Shown here in pieces: positions 38,884 to 47,367 of a stretch of DNA of 64,000 nucleotides (positions are counted from its first letter, which is position 1; each line of letters begins with the position of its first letter). The position numbers were made by a program, and so were the translations under genes. The notes under the pieces are model-generated. The model was not told where the DNA came from. It worked only from the letters and a program-made list of their open reading frames with translations, and did not search any database. Source of the DNA: Oscillospiraceae bacterium (GTDB lineage: Bacteria; Bacillota; Clostridia; Oscillospirales; Oscillospiraceae); assembly GCA_910575505.1 (NCBI GenBank), contig CAJTFK010000019.1, positions 1 to 64,000 of the forward strand. The letters run 5' to 3'.

Positions 38884-40167
38884 ATGGACGGTTTCGCTCT
38901 GCTTCTGGACAGCCTCTGCCTCCTTGTGGGACATGGGGTGATGCACATGGTCTTTATCAGCCGCCTCACCAGGAAGAAACTGAAACCGGGGGACTTTGCC
39001 GCTTACATGCTCCTCCTGGGCGCGCTTCAGCTCATCTCGGTCAGGCTTTCTCTCAGCGGGACACTCTCCGTCGCGGTGGGTGTGCTGGGGCTGTATGTCA
39101 TCAGCCGATTTTGGATGGGAAATCAGCAGTCCGTGTCCTGGCTGGCCGCCGTGCTGGCCTTCTACATCTCACAGCTTTCTTTGGGAATCATCAATTCTGT
39201 AGAGGCGGCGTTCTTTCCCCGCTTGATCGGAACGCCTCTGTTATATCTGCTGCTGCTGGCGGCGCAGGTCCTTTTCTTTGCACTGTGCGCCGGCTGCTAT
39301 CACGCCGTGCTGAAGCTCCTGGCCTGGACAAAGGACAGCCAGACGCCCTATATCGGACTCCTGCTGTTCCCCGGGCTGTTTTTCTTTGCGTCAGAACTGT
39401 ATATTCTCCAGACCTCTTACAGCTTTTTTGACCCCATCGTTTCTCTGGAGGAGGTTGGCAGGCACGGTACGCTGCTGCTGCTTCAGGTCATGGGGCTTGC
39501 GGCGCTGCTGTGCACCCTGTTCGCTTACCGCCAGCTCTGCCGGGGCTTTCAGGCTCAGTCGGAGCTGCGGTCCCTGACCCAGGCGGCCCAGGCGCAGAAG
39601 ATCTATATTGCCGAGGCCCAGGCGCGCTATGAGCAGACGAAAGCCTTCCGCCATGACATCAAAAACCATCTGTCCGTGCTGGACGGCCTGCTCAGAGGCG
39701 GAAAGCTGGACGAGAGCCGGGAGTACCTGGGAACGCTGCGCACCGTCTCAGAGGCGCTGTCTTTTCCCTACCAGACCGGCAATCCGGTGGTGGATATACT
39801 GCTGGGGGAAAAGCTGGGGCTGGCGAAGGACATCGAGGCGGATGTGTCTCTGGTTCTGCCCAGGCCCTGCGGGATAGACGATTTTGACCTGTGCGCCCTC
39901 TTCGCCAACGCCCTGGACAACGCGATTGCCGCCTGCCGTGCCGGCGGCGGAGCCGGGTCTATCCGCATCGGCGGGAAGCAGCAGGGGGATTTCTATATGC
40001 TGACCTTTGAGAATACCTGCTCCGACGGGCCGCTGCCCCCGGCGGGAATTGGACTTGCCAGCATCAGGGCGGTGGCGGAGAAATATCATGGGGCGGTGCT
40101 GACTGAAAAAAACGGGCGGCGGTTCTGCCTGAGCGTGCTGCTGAATGATGGGCCCTGTCATTCGTAG
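38884..40167 (+). CDS. GHKL sensor histidine kinase
   Basis: 427 residues. About six membrane segments (1-215), coiled linker, His257 in AFRHDIKNHLSVLDGLL, ATPase N box CALFANALDNAIAACR and the short G box AGIGLASIRAVAEKYHG. AgrC-like architecture, often sensing peptides, but no peptide precursor or AgrB-type gene is visible nearby. Operon with the LytTR gene upstream. Confidence 0.88.
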   Translation: MDGFALLLDSLCLLVGHGVMHMVFISRLTRKKLKPGDFAAYMLLLGALQLISVRLSLSGTLSVAVGVLGLYVISRFWMGNQQSVSWLAAVLAFYISQLSLGIINSVEAAFFPRLIGTPLLYLLLLAAQVLFFALCAGCYHAVLKLLAWTKDSQTPYIGLLLFPGLFFFASELYILQTSYSFFDPIVSLEEVGRHGTLLLLQVMGLAALLCTLFAYRQLCRGFQAQSELRSLTQAAQAQKIYIAEAQARYEQTKAFRHDIKNHLSVLDGLLRGGKLDESREYLGTLRTVSEALSFPYQTGNPVVDILLGEKLGLAKDIEADVSLVLPRPCGIDDFDLCALFANALDNAIAACRAGGGAGSIRIGGKQQGDFYMLTFENTCSDGPLPPAGIGLASIRAVAEKYHGAVLTEKNGRRFCLSVLLNDGPCHS

Positions 40168-40585
40168 GAGGGGGGGCGAGTTGCGGCGCGTTATATTTCA
40201 TCGGAGAGGATGACCCTGAATTCCGCCGGTGAATCCCCGGACTTTACGCAAAAGGGAAGGCGGCGGCGCCCCGGGCCCCGGCGCGGCAGGCGGGCAATGG
40301 CCTTCGTCCTCATCATGCGCCGCTGTTTTGTGAAAGGCGGCAGTCAAAGAATCATTTAAAGCAAGCGTCGAAATTCCCGACAAACAGGCCGGCCAGGGGG
40401 CCGGTTCCTACACACCTCTGTAGGGGCCGCTCCCTCGGCGGCCTGCTGGCAGCAATGATGAAGGCTGCTATAGAGCACCGCAAAAGCGCGGCAGTCCATC
40501 GTGACTGCCGCGCTTTCGCAATATTTTCTGCCCTTCAACCGGCCAATCAGCATGGGCGGCCGTTTTAATCAAAGGCTTTCCCTTT
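40168..40585. other. gene-free stretch with hairpins after the LytTR/GHKL operon
   Basis: No gene supported. Around 40384-40445 two GC-rich inverted segments (GGCCGGCC...GGCCGG; GGGGCCGCTCCCTCGGCGGCC) resemble REP-type elements. A 14-bp perfect hairpin follows at 40483-40516. The rest shows nothing I can name. Confidence 0.4.
40483..40516. terminator. 14-bp perfect hairpin
   Basis: AAAGCGCGGCAGTC, loop CATCGT, GACTGCCGCGCTTT. The A-rich and T-rich ends make it able to act in either direction, between the plus-strand kinase and the minus-strand small membrane gene. Confidence 0.55.
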
Positions 40586-40804
40586 TTAAATAGTGTCCGT
40601 CTCCCGGGCCGCCGCTTCGCGCCGCTTCCGGGCCGAGCGGAAGAGGAAGAAAAAGAGCAGGAAGGTCAGGGCTGTGCTCCCAGCCATCTCGGCAATGCGG
40701 AAGCCCAGCGCCCAGGTCAGGGCCAGCTGCGCCGCGGCCACCGCCGCCGCCAGCAGGATTCCCAGCAGCATGCCCTTCATACCGTTCATCAAATACTTCA
40801 TCAT
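40586..40804 (-). CDS. small two-segment membrane protein
   Basis: 72 residues. Two hydrophobic stretches (about 8-28 and 36-56) and a basic tail FRSARKRREAAARE. ATG 40804 follows GGAGGAAACG. I do not recognise a family. It stands alone between two plus-strand genes. Possibly a small modulator of a membrane partner; no evidence for any. Confidence 0.55.
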   Translation of the reverse strand: MMKYLMNGMKGMLLGILLAAAVAAAQLALTWALGFRIAEMAGSTALTFLLFFFLFRSARKRREAAARETDTI

Positions 40805-41020
40805 CGTTTCCTCCGTTTCGATTTCTGTTGTTCCCTTGGAACTGATGTCAGTATAGCAGGCCGCCGCCGGGGCTGCCATGGATTTTCCTTACAATTTTCC
40901 GCCGTATCTTACAATTCTGTAAGATTCCGGAAAACTCTGAAAAATTGCCGGGATTCTCCCTGGCGGCCATGTGTATTTTTCTGAAAACTGCGGAACATAC
41001 AGGGGAAAGCGAGGGATTTT

Positions 41021-41740
41021 ATGACTGAGCCCACAAAGAACACCGAACCGGAGAAGGATACCAACGAGTCCAGGGAAAGCGCCCAGTCCATTTTGGACTT
41101 TGGTTCCGCCATGACCCGGACGCCCCACGGCAATGTCTACTGCCTGACCATCATCGGACAGATTGAGGGGCACATGACCGCCTCCTCCAACACCAAGACC
41201 ACCAAATATGAACACGTCCTGCCGCTTCTGGCCAAGCTGGAGGAATCGGAGGAGGTGGACGGCATCCTCTTTCTGCTGAACACGGTGGGAGGCGACGTGG
41301 AGGCGGGCCTTGCCATTGCGGAGCTGATTGCCGGCATGACCAAGCCCACGGTTTCCATTGTCCTGGGGGGGAGCCACTCCATCGGCGTGCCCCTGGCGGT
41401 GGCGGCCCGGCGGAGCTATGCCGTGCCCTCCGCCGCCATGACCATCCACCCCGTCCGCATGAGCGGAACCGTGATTGCCGCGCCCCAGACCTATAATTAT
41501 TTCCAGCGGCTCCAGGACCGTATCGTCGCCTTTGTATCCGGCCACAGCCGGATTTCCGGGGAGGATTTTCAGGCTCTGATGCTGAAAAAGGATGATATGG
41601 CCGCTGATGTGGGCAGCGTGGTCTACGGGGAGGAGGCGGTTCAGCTGGGTCTGATCGACCAGGTGGGCGGACTCTCCGACGGCCTCGCCTGCCTGTACCG
41701 GCAGATTGAGGAGCGGAAGGGCACGCCGTCCGAACAGTAG
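41021..41740 (+). CDS. tepA: ClpP-class serine protease, TepA family
   Basis: 239 residues. A ClpP-like fold: VYCLTIIGQIEG, FLLNTVGGDVEAGLAIAELI, catalytic Ser120 in GGSHSIGVPLAVAA, His143 in MTIHPVRM. TepA (translocation-enhancing protein) of Bacillus degrades or handles signal peptides and affects secretion; it is cytoplasmic and lacks a ClpX-binding apparatus. The first 35 residues are polar and probably disordered. A terminator follows. Confidence 0.82.
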   Translation: MTEPTKNTEPEKDTNESRESAQSILDFGSAMTRTPHGNVYCLTIIGQIEGHMTASSNTKTTKYEHVLPLLAKLEESEEVDGILFLLNTVGGDVEAGLAIAELIAGMTKPTVSIVLGGSHSIGVPLAVAARRSYAVPSAAMTIHPVRMSGTVIAAPQTYNYFQRLQDRIVAFVSGHSRISGEDFQALMLKKDDMAADVGSVVYGEEAVQLGLIDQVGGLSDGLACLYRQIEERKGTPSEQ

Positions 41741-41765
41741 CCGGAAGCCAGATGCCGGTATGCGT

Positions 41766-41794
41766 GAGAGGGAAGAGGGCTTCCCTCTCTTTTT
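41766..41794 (+). terminator. terminator after tepA
   Basis: GAGAGGGAAG pairs with CTTCCCTCTC over a 4-nt loop, followed by TTTTTCTGTTTTG. Confidence 0.85.
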
Positions 41795-41851
41795 CTGTTT
41801 TGCTGCCGCCGGACTTTTTGACGCTTTTAGACGATGAAGAGTAAATTATAC

Positions 41852-41880
41852 TTGACAAAATGACGCATCGGTGATATGCT
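41852..41880 (+). promoter_or_regulatory. promoter of the membrane-protein/Xre pair
   Basis: TTGACA, 17 bp, TATGCT; start about 25 nt before the ATG at 41911. Confidence 0.75.
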
Positions 41881-41910
41881 GATTCCAGAACAGAAAGGGA
41901 GGAATTTTTT

Positions 41911-42429
41911 ATGACGTATCGCGCGGGTTTGGCACTGGGGATTTTATTGGGCGTTTTGGCAGGCATAGCGCTGGTGGCGCTGCTGCTCAAAAAGAAAGTT
42001 CTGGACATGCACTTTGACGAGCGGCAGGAGCTGGCCCGGGGCAAGGCCTTTCAGTACGGCTTTTTGACCCTGCTTGCCGCCGCCTATGCCTACGGCGTTT
42101 CGGATGTCGTCCTGGGCCGGTGGTGCGATGTGCTGACAGGGGTTTCCATCTGCATTGCCCTGTCCGTATGCGTCTTTGCCGTTGCCTGCATCCTGAAGGA
42201 CGCCTATCTCAGCCTTCAGGAGCGGCCCCGGGCGGTGATGACCTTATTTGCGCTGCTGTCCGCCGTCAACCTGGGTCTCGGCGGCATGTACGCCGCTTCC
42301 GGAGATTTGATGCAGGACGGCGTGCTGACCTTTCGGGCGGTGAATCCCATCTTCGGGGCGGCCACCCTGGTCATCCTCGTGGTGTACATCGTCAACCACC
42401 TGCTCCGGGACCGGGAGGAGGCGGAATGA
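41911..42429 (+). CDS. membrane protein paired with an Xre regulator
   Basis: 172 residues, five hydrophobic segments, with the cytoplasmic sequence DMHFDERQELARGKAFQYGFL after the first. The FDERQ..ARGKA motif is common in small multi-spanning proteins encoded next to short HTH regulators in Firmicutes. AAAGGGAGG precedes the ATG. Function unknown. Coupled by a 4-nt overlap (ATGA) to the regulator, which may control this same operon. Confidence 0.7.
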   Translation: MTYRAGLALGILLGVLAGIALVALLLKKKVLDMHFDERQELARGKAFQYGFLTLLAAAYAYGVSDVVLGRWCDVLTGVSICIALSVCVFAVACILKDAYLSLQERPRAVMTLFALLSAVNLGLGGMYAASGDLMQDGVLTFRAVNPIFGAATLVILVVYIVNHLLRDREEAE

Positions 42430-42623
42430 AAAATCTCCGGATGAAATCGGCCCGGGCGGGTCTGGATATGAGCCAGCAGCAGCTGGCGGACGCTGTGGGG
42501 GTCTCCCGCCAGACCATCAACGCCATTGAAAAGGGGGACTACAATCCCACCATCAGGCTCTGCACCGCCATCTGCCGGACACTGGGGAAAACACTGGACG
42601 AGCTGTTTTGGGAAGAGGGCTGA
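42426..42623 (+). CDS. short Xre-type HTH regulator
   Basis: 65 residues, almost only a helix-turn-helix: MSQQQLADAVGVSRQTINAIEKGDYNPTIRLC, then ALICRTLGKTLDELF-like end. This is the YozG/HTH-3 class. Overlaps the membrane protein gene by 4 nt. Such pairs are found in many Clostridia and are likely autoregulatory. Confidence 0.85.
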   Translation: MKNLRMKSARAGLDMSQQQLADAVGVSRQTINAIEKGDYNPTIRLCTAICRTLGKTLDELFWEEG

Positions 42624-42682
42624 AGGCGCCCCAAAACGGAGCGGATTCCCCGGTTTCAACGCTCTGCCGGGCCTGAAAGGAA

Positions 42683-43509
42683 ATGCCGGCAAAAGCCGGT
42701 ATCGGCGCGGTGGTCATCGTCACCACCTCCAGCGAGCATTGCCGGCAGATTGAGGCCGCTCCGGACGCCGGGAAGCATGTCCAGCCTCTGGAGGCGGACA
42801 TGGCCCAGTGCAAGCAGGCGGAGACCGCCGTGGAGCGTCACCCCGGAGCTGGCCTTTATTCCTGACTTCATGCGGCGTTATGACAAGTCCTATTCCTATG
42901 CCAAACAGAAGATTGAGGAGGGGGCCATCGGCACGCCCTGACTGGTGAAGGCCTCCGGCATCGACCTGGAGGCCTTTGTGGACGGGGCCATCCGGTTTGC
43001 CAAGACCTCCGGCGGCATCTTCCTGGACACGGCCATTCACGACATTGATCTGATGCGCTGGTTCCTGGGCTGCGAGGCCACCGAGGTCTACGCCATGGGC
43101 TCCGCCTTTAAGCACCTGGAGTTCAGGGATGCCGGGGATGACGAGACCGGCGTGGCCGTCTGCAAGCTTGAAACCGGCGCTGTGGACATGATCCATGTGG
43201 GCCGGAGGGCTCCTTACGGCTATCATGTGGAGACCGAGACCGTGGGCGCCGAGGGCACCATCCGCATCTCCGCCGTCCCGGAGAAGCATCAGGCCCGGCT
43301 GTAACAGCAGCGGCGTGTGCGCCGAGTACGCGGGCTTCTTCCCGGAGCGGTTTGAGGAGGCCTGTCTCATTGAGGTCCAGGAGCTCGTGGACTGCGTGCT
43401 CCAGAACAAGGCCCCCGGCGTCAGCGCCTATGACGGGACCAAATCCACGGCGATTGGCTGCGCCGCCACCGAGGCGTGGAAGACCGGAAAAATTGTGACA
43501 ATCCAATAA
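42683..43509 (+). pseudogene. decayed Gfo/Idh/MocA (inositol 2-dehydrogenase-like) gene
   Basis: Homology is spread over three frames. 42698-42840: IGAVVIVTTSSEHCRQIEAA and DAGKHV, without the N-terminal GxGxxG. A frameshift near 42842 leads to PDFMRRYDKSYSYAKQKIEEGAIGTP. An in-frame TGA at 42939 interrupts LVKASGIDLEAFVDGAIRFAKTSGG...AIHDIDLMRWFLGCEA. A second frameshift near 43303 leads to FPERFEEACLIEVQELVDCVL...KIVTIQ, stop 43509. Gene is dead. No other inositol genes nearby. Confidence 0.85.
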
Positions 43510-43713
43510 GCGATGCAGGAAAAGAGTGCGGAGGCAGACTCCGTGCGCTATGCTTGTACCGCCGGCAGATGAGAAACCGGCAAGACGGTTCTTGCCGGCC
43601 CGCCTTTGTTTGCCTGCCCGCCCGTTCTCCTCCCCCGCCCCGGGAAAGGGAACCGGTATGGCAGAAATGGAAAATTCCATCAAGAGTATTTCCGCCCCGC
43701 AGAGGGAAAACTC

Positions 43714-43885
43714 AGAACCTGTATTCATAGCCGGGGGACACTGGGCGAGCGGGGATGTTTTCTGCCGGACAGGAAGAGCCTTTGCGGCCCGCGGCAATCC
43801 TGACGGATTGCAGAGAAAACCGGCGCGGCATGGCGGGAAAAAGACCGTTCAGACAGCGATCAAGGGTTGTATGAATACAGGTTCT
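43714..43885 (-). repeat. MITE-like element copy C (172 bp)
   Basis: Perfect 15-bp inverted ends AGAACCTGTATTCAT and ATGAATACAGGTTCT. The interior is the reverse complement of copy B over most of its length (for example GGATTGCAG, GGCGCGGCATGGCGGGAAAAA, CCGTTCAG). No coding capacity. Confidence 0.9.
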
Positions 43886-44052
43886 TAGGGAACCTTCCTG
43901 CCCGCAAGGCGGAAAGGCCCTGAATTGCCGTCATTCCGGCGTCTTCCCGCCGGATTTCCAGGACGTGTCCGATGGGGGAATTGGGAACGGGACCCCGGCG
44001 GCCCGTCTCCTGATGAGATGTGCGAAAGGGCCCTTCTGATTTTCTGGCAAGC

Positions 44053-44081
44053 TTGATTTGTTCACACTTTTGCTGTATGAT
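44053..44081 (+). promoter_or_regulatory. promoter of the 592-residue membrane protein gene
   Basis: TTGATT, 17 bp, TATGAT. Gives a leader of about 320 nt. The stretch 43886-44052 before it holds nothing I can identify. Confidence 0.6.
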
Positions 44082-44220
44082 ATAGTCAGCACAGTTAAAA
44101 ACCGGCAGATACCAATTGACAAGCAGCGGCAAGACCGTTGTCTGGCAACCCCCTGTGCCGACTAAGAAGTTCACCGCAAGACCGTTTTGCGGCCTGCGCG
44201 GCGAATCATCGCCGCATGTG

Positions 44221-44262
44221 TTGAAAAGAAGCAGACGCTTCTTTTCAACTGCGGTGGCTATA
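44221..44262 (+). repeat. leader hairpin shared with 9.95 kb
   Basis: TTGAAAAGAAGC / GCTTCTTTTCAA (12-bp stem, AGAC loop) followed by CTGCGGTGGCTATA. Compare TGAAAAGAATCC / GGATTCTTTTCA and CTGCGCCGGCTATA at 9949-9990: the stem differs by paired changes. Confidence 0.65.
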
Positions 44263-44406
44263 TCCTCTATACTCATTGAGCGCCCAAAGGGCCGGGCAGC
44301 TCGCGCCTGTTCTCCGGCGTTCGCCGCGGAAGGCCCGCAGACCGCACCGGCTCTGTCACAAGAGAGAGCGGGCAAAAGAGCAAGAGAAACAGAAAGGAGC
44401 ATTTTC

Positions 44407-46185
44407 ATGCCATTTGCATTTCAGTTCGGCGGATTTGACCCCGGGAGCTTTGGAGGCGGGTTCAACCCGGAGGCCTTCCAGCAGCAGCGGGCCGCCCGTG
44501 CCCAGCGCCCCCGGAAGGCCCGCCGCGCCGTGGGCACGCCCTTCACCCGGACCCTCATCAACCTGGCGGTCACCCTGGTTTTCGGTCTGGTCTATTTCTA
44601 TCTGGAGCTTCCCGCCCTGAACCTCCACGCCGAGGAGTTTTATGTCTTCGTCTTCCTCCTCTGCGCTGTGTACTGCGTCTGCGCCGTCTTCACCTCCGGC
44701 TTTCAGGGCGACGGCAGCATCAAGGGTTATTTCCATTTTGTGCGCAAGCAGTGCGCCGTTCCCTTCCTGGCGGTGGTGGTCCTGATCGTTATCCTGGCCC
44801 TGGGCGCTGTGGCCAGCTGGGTGGTACTGCGGGCGGGGAGCTATTCCAAGCTCCTCCCCATTCAGGCCGGGGACTTTACCGCCGAGGTGGAGGAAATTTC
44901 CTATGACCAGATTCCCATGCTGGACGCGGACTCCGCCACTCAGCTGGGCACCCGGAAACTGGGCGAGCTGGCGGACATGGTTTCCCAGTTTGAAATCCTG
45001 CCCACCTATACCCAGATCAACTACCAGGGCCGCCCGGTGCGGGTGACCTCCCTGCGCTATGGGGACCTCATCAAATGGTTCACCAACCGGGGAGACGGCC
45101 TTCCCGCCTATCTCATCATCGACATGGTGAGCCAGGAGGCGGAGGTGGTCCGCCTGTCGGAAGGCATGAAATACACCACCGCCGAGCATTTCGGGCGAAA
45201 CCTCTACCGGCACCTCCGCTTCAACTATCCCACCATGATGTTCGACGATCCTGTCTTTGAGATTGACGAGGAGGGGACCCCCTTCTGGGTGTGCTCCCGG
45301 ATCGTGCGGACCATCGGTCTCTTCGGCGGCGTGGACGTCAAGGGCGCCGTGCTGGTGAACGCCGTCACCGGCGAGAGCCAGTACTATGAGCAGGTCCCCA
45401 ACTGGGTGGACCGGGTGTACTCTTATGACATCATCATGCAGCAGTACGATTTTTACGGCATGTATCACAACGGCTTTTTGAACTCCATGTTCGGCCAGCG
45501 GGATGTGACGGTCACCACCGACGGCTGGAACTATATCGCCATAGACGACGACGTGTATATGTACACCGGCGTCACCTCCGTCACCTCCGACCAGTCCAAC
45601 ATCGGCTTCATCCTCTCCAACCAGCGGACCAAGGAGACCAAGTTCTATCCCTGCGCCGGCGCTACAGAGCAGTCCGCCCAGGTGTCCGCCCAGAGCCGGG
45701 TCCAGCAGATGAGCTATGAGGCCACCTTCCCCCTGCTGCTGAATATCGCGGGCCAGCCCACGTATTTCATGTCCCTGAAGGGCAACGACGGCCTTGTGAA
45801 AATGTACGCCATGGTCAATGTCCAGCAGTACCAGCTGGTGGAAACCGGACAGACGCTGGCGGAGTGCGAAAACAATTACCGTCAGGCCCTGGCCCACGCG
45901 GGCCTCATCGCCGCAGGAGAGCAGAGGCCCGCCGCCGGCTCCGCTCAGGAGCAGGAGGGTGTCGTGGCGGAGATCCGCAGCACGGTCATTGAGGGGAACA
46001 CCCATTACTATGTCCGCATGGTCGGCTCCCTGGGCTATCTGGACTTCAGCGCCGCCGAGGTCCCCAGAGCCGTTCTGCTGGACGTAGGCGACCACATCCG
46101 TTATTCCTATATTCTGGAGGGCGCGGAGTTCCCCGAAAACGGCATCGTCCCGGCAGTGGAATTCTCCTTTACAGGAGAGGCGTAA
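44407..46185 (+). CDS. large membrane-anchored protein of unknown function
   Basis: 592 residues. A Gly/Phe-rich cytoplasmic start (FQFGGFDPGSFGGGFNPEAFQ), basic stretch RAQRPRKARRA, three membrane segments about 48-70, 78-98 and 118-140, then about 450 residues outside with regularly spaced aromatic motifs (VPNWVDRVYSYDIIMQQYDFYGMYHNGFLNSMFGQRDV). I recall similar proteins in Oscillospiraceae genomes but know no function. The long outer part may bind a cell-wall or membrane component. AAGGAG at 44395 sets the ATG. Long leader upstream. Confidence 0.6.
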   Translation: MPFAFQFGGFDPGSFGGGFNPEAFQQQRAARAQRPRKARRAVGTPFTRTLINLAVTLVFGLVYFYLELPALNLHAEEFYVFVFLLCAVYCVCAVFTSGFQGDGSIKGYFHFVRKQCAVPFLAVVVLIVILALGAVASWVVLRAGSYSKLLPIQAGDFTAEVEEISYDQIPMLDADSATQLGTRKLGELADMVSQFEILPTYTQINYQGRPVRVTSLRYGDLIKWFTNRGDGLPAYLIIDMVSQEAEVVRLSEGMKYTTAEHFGRNLYRHLRFNYPTMMFDDPVFEIDEEGTPFWVCSRIVRTIGLFGGVDVKGAVLVNAVTGESQYYEQVPNWVDRVYSYDIIMQQYDFYGMYHNGFLNSMFGQRDVTVTTDGWNYIAIDDDVYMYTGVTSVTSDQSNIGFILSNQRTKETKFYPCAGATEQSAQVSAQSRVQQMSYEATFPLLLNIAGQPTYFMSLKGNDGLVKMYAMVNVQQYQLVETGQTLAECENNYRQALAHAGLIAAGEQRPAAGSAQEQEGVVAEIRSTVIEGNTHYYVRMVGSLGYLDFSAAEVPRAVLLDVGDHIRYSYILEGAEFPENGIVPAVEFSFTGEA

Positions 46186-46404
46186 CGGCATCGGAATGCA
46201 GAGAAATACCGGGACGGCGGACCTGAATCGGTCCGCCGTCCGGGTCCTCCCTGTGGGCCATTGGCCGGCGCATAAGGACGGAACGGTTTTCTTCCACAGC
46301 CCCGGCCCCTTATCCCGGCCCCCGTTCCCCCCGCCCCGAAACGTACCCGCAGGACCGCTTAGGGGCAATCCCTTTGTATGTCCCGATCTTTTCAGGAGGA
46401 CCGT

Positions 46405-47301
46405 ATGCCCAACACACCGCCGCGCTGTCTGATCAAGCGGGATTTCCGTTCTCTCTTCCCGGGGGAGAACGCCCCGCAGCTGCTGTATGTCTCCCACGTC
46501 CGCCCCCTGGACCAAAGCTGTCCCCGAATCATTCACGCCCACGAGGATCTGGTGGAGGTCCTGCTGATCTGTGCCGGAAGCGCGAGGTTCCGGATTGGCG
46601 AAACCGCTTATGAGGTCCATGCCGGGGACCTGCTGGTCTACAACAGCGGCGTGGTCCATGATGAGCTGTCCGGACAGGAAACCGCCCTGGACAGCTACTG
46701 TGTGGGAATCGGCAGGCTCCGGATGCCCGGTCTGCGGGAGAACGCCCTGATTCCCGACAGCATCCCTCCCATCTGCCCCATGGGAGACGAGGCGGAGGAC
46801 CTGGGGCAGCTCTACAACATGATGTACCGCTATCTCGCCGCCGACCGCCCAGGCTGTGAGGCCCTTTGCCATCATCTACTTCTGGCGCTGCTCAGCCGGG
46901 TGCTTCAGCGGTTCGGGGACGCGCCGCCTCAGCAGCCCCAGCCCGAGGCGGGCGCTCTGGGCCGGGAGATTCAGGAGTACATGGACCGGCATTTTCGGGA
47001 GGCCGTCACGCTCCAGGACATCGGAAAGGCCCTGCACCTCAGCACCTATTATCTATCCCACGTCTTCAAGGAGGCCAGCGGCTACGCCCCCATGCAGTAT
47101 CTCCTCCGCCGCCGGATCGGCGAGGCGCAGAATCTGCTGCTGACCACGGACCTCTCCATGGCCCAGATTGCGGAGCAGGTGGGCTTTGAGACGCAGAATT
47201 ACTTCAACGCCCAGTTTTCCAAAATCGTGGGGATGCCGCCACGCAGGTATCGCCAGGACTATCTGGACAAGCAGCTGAAGTCCCCCGAACAGCCCTCTTG
47301 A
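46405..47301 (+). CDS. AraC family regulator with cupin domain
   Basis: 298 residues. An N-terminal cupin about 30-105 (IIHAHEDLVEVLLICAGSARFRIGETAYEVHAGDLLVYNSGVVHDE) and two C-terminal helix-turn-helix motifs about 195-290 (TLQDIGKALHLSTYYLSHVFKEASG; SMAQIAEQVGFETQNYFNAQFSKIVG). Typical sugar-responsive AraC layout. ATG 46405 follows AGGAGG; the ATG at 46378 does not. It converges on an aldose 1-epimerase gene; a carbohydrate effector is plausible. Confidence 0.9.
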   Translation: MPNTPPRCLIKRDFRSLFPGENAPQLLYVSHVRPLDQSCPRIIHAHEDLVEVLLICAGSARFRIGETAYEVHAGDLLVYNSGVVHDELSGQETALDSYCVGIGRLRMPGLRENALIPDSIPPICPMGDEAEDLGQLYNMMYRYLAADRPGCEALCHHLLLALLSRVLQRFGDAPPQQPQPEAGALGREIQEYMDRHFREAVTLQDIGKALHLSTYYLSHVFKEASGYAPMQYLLRRRIGEAQNLLLTTDLSMAQIAEQVGFETQNYFNAQFSKIVGMPPRRYRQDYLDKQLKSPEQPS

Positions 47302-47341
47302 AAAACGCCGCAGACGGTTTTCTTCCGTCTGCGGCGTTTTT
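47301..47341. terminator. bidirectional terminator between araC-type gene and galM
   Basis: AAAAACGCCGCAGACGG, 7-nt loop, CCGTCTGCGGCGTTTTT: 17-bp perfect stem with A5 and T5 ends, serving both convergent genes. Confidence 0.92.
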
Positions 47342-47367
47342 CGTCCCGCGTCCGGGAAGACCTGCGG

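Noticed and set aside
44120-44175. SAM-I (S-box) riboswitch, from GGCAACCCCCTGTGCC followed by GACTAAGAAG
   Set aside because: Only one arm resembles the S-box; the conserved AGAGGYGGAGGGA and GAARCC segments are missing upstream, and the downstream gene is not in methionine metabolism.
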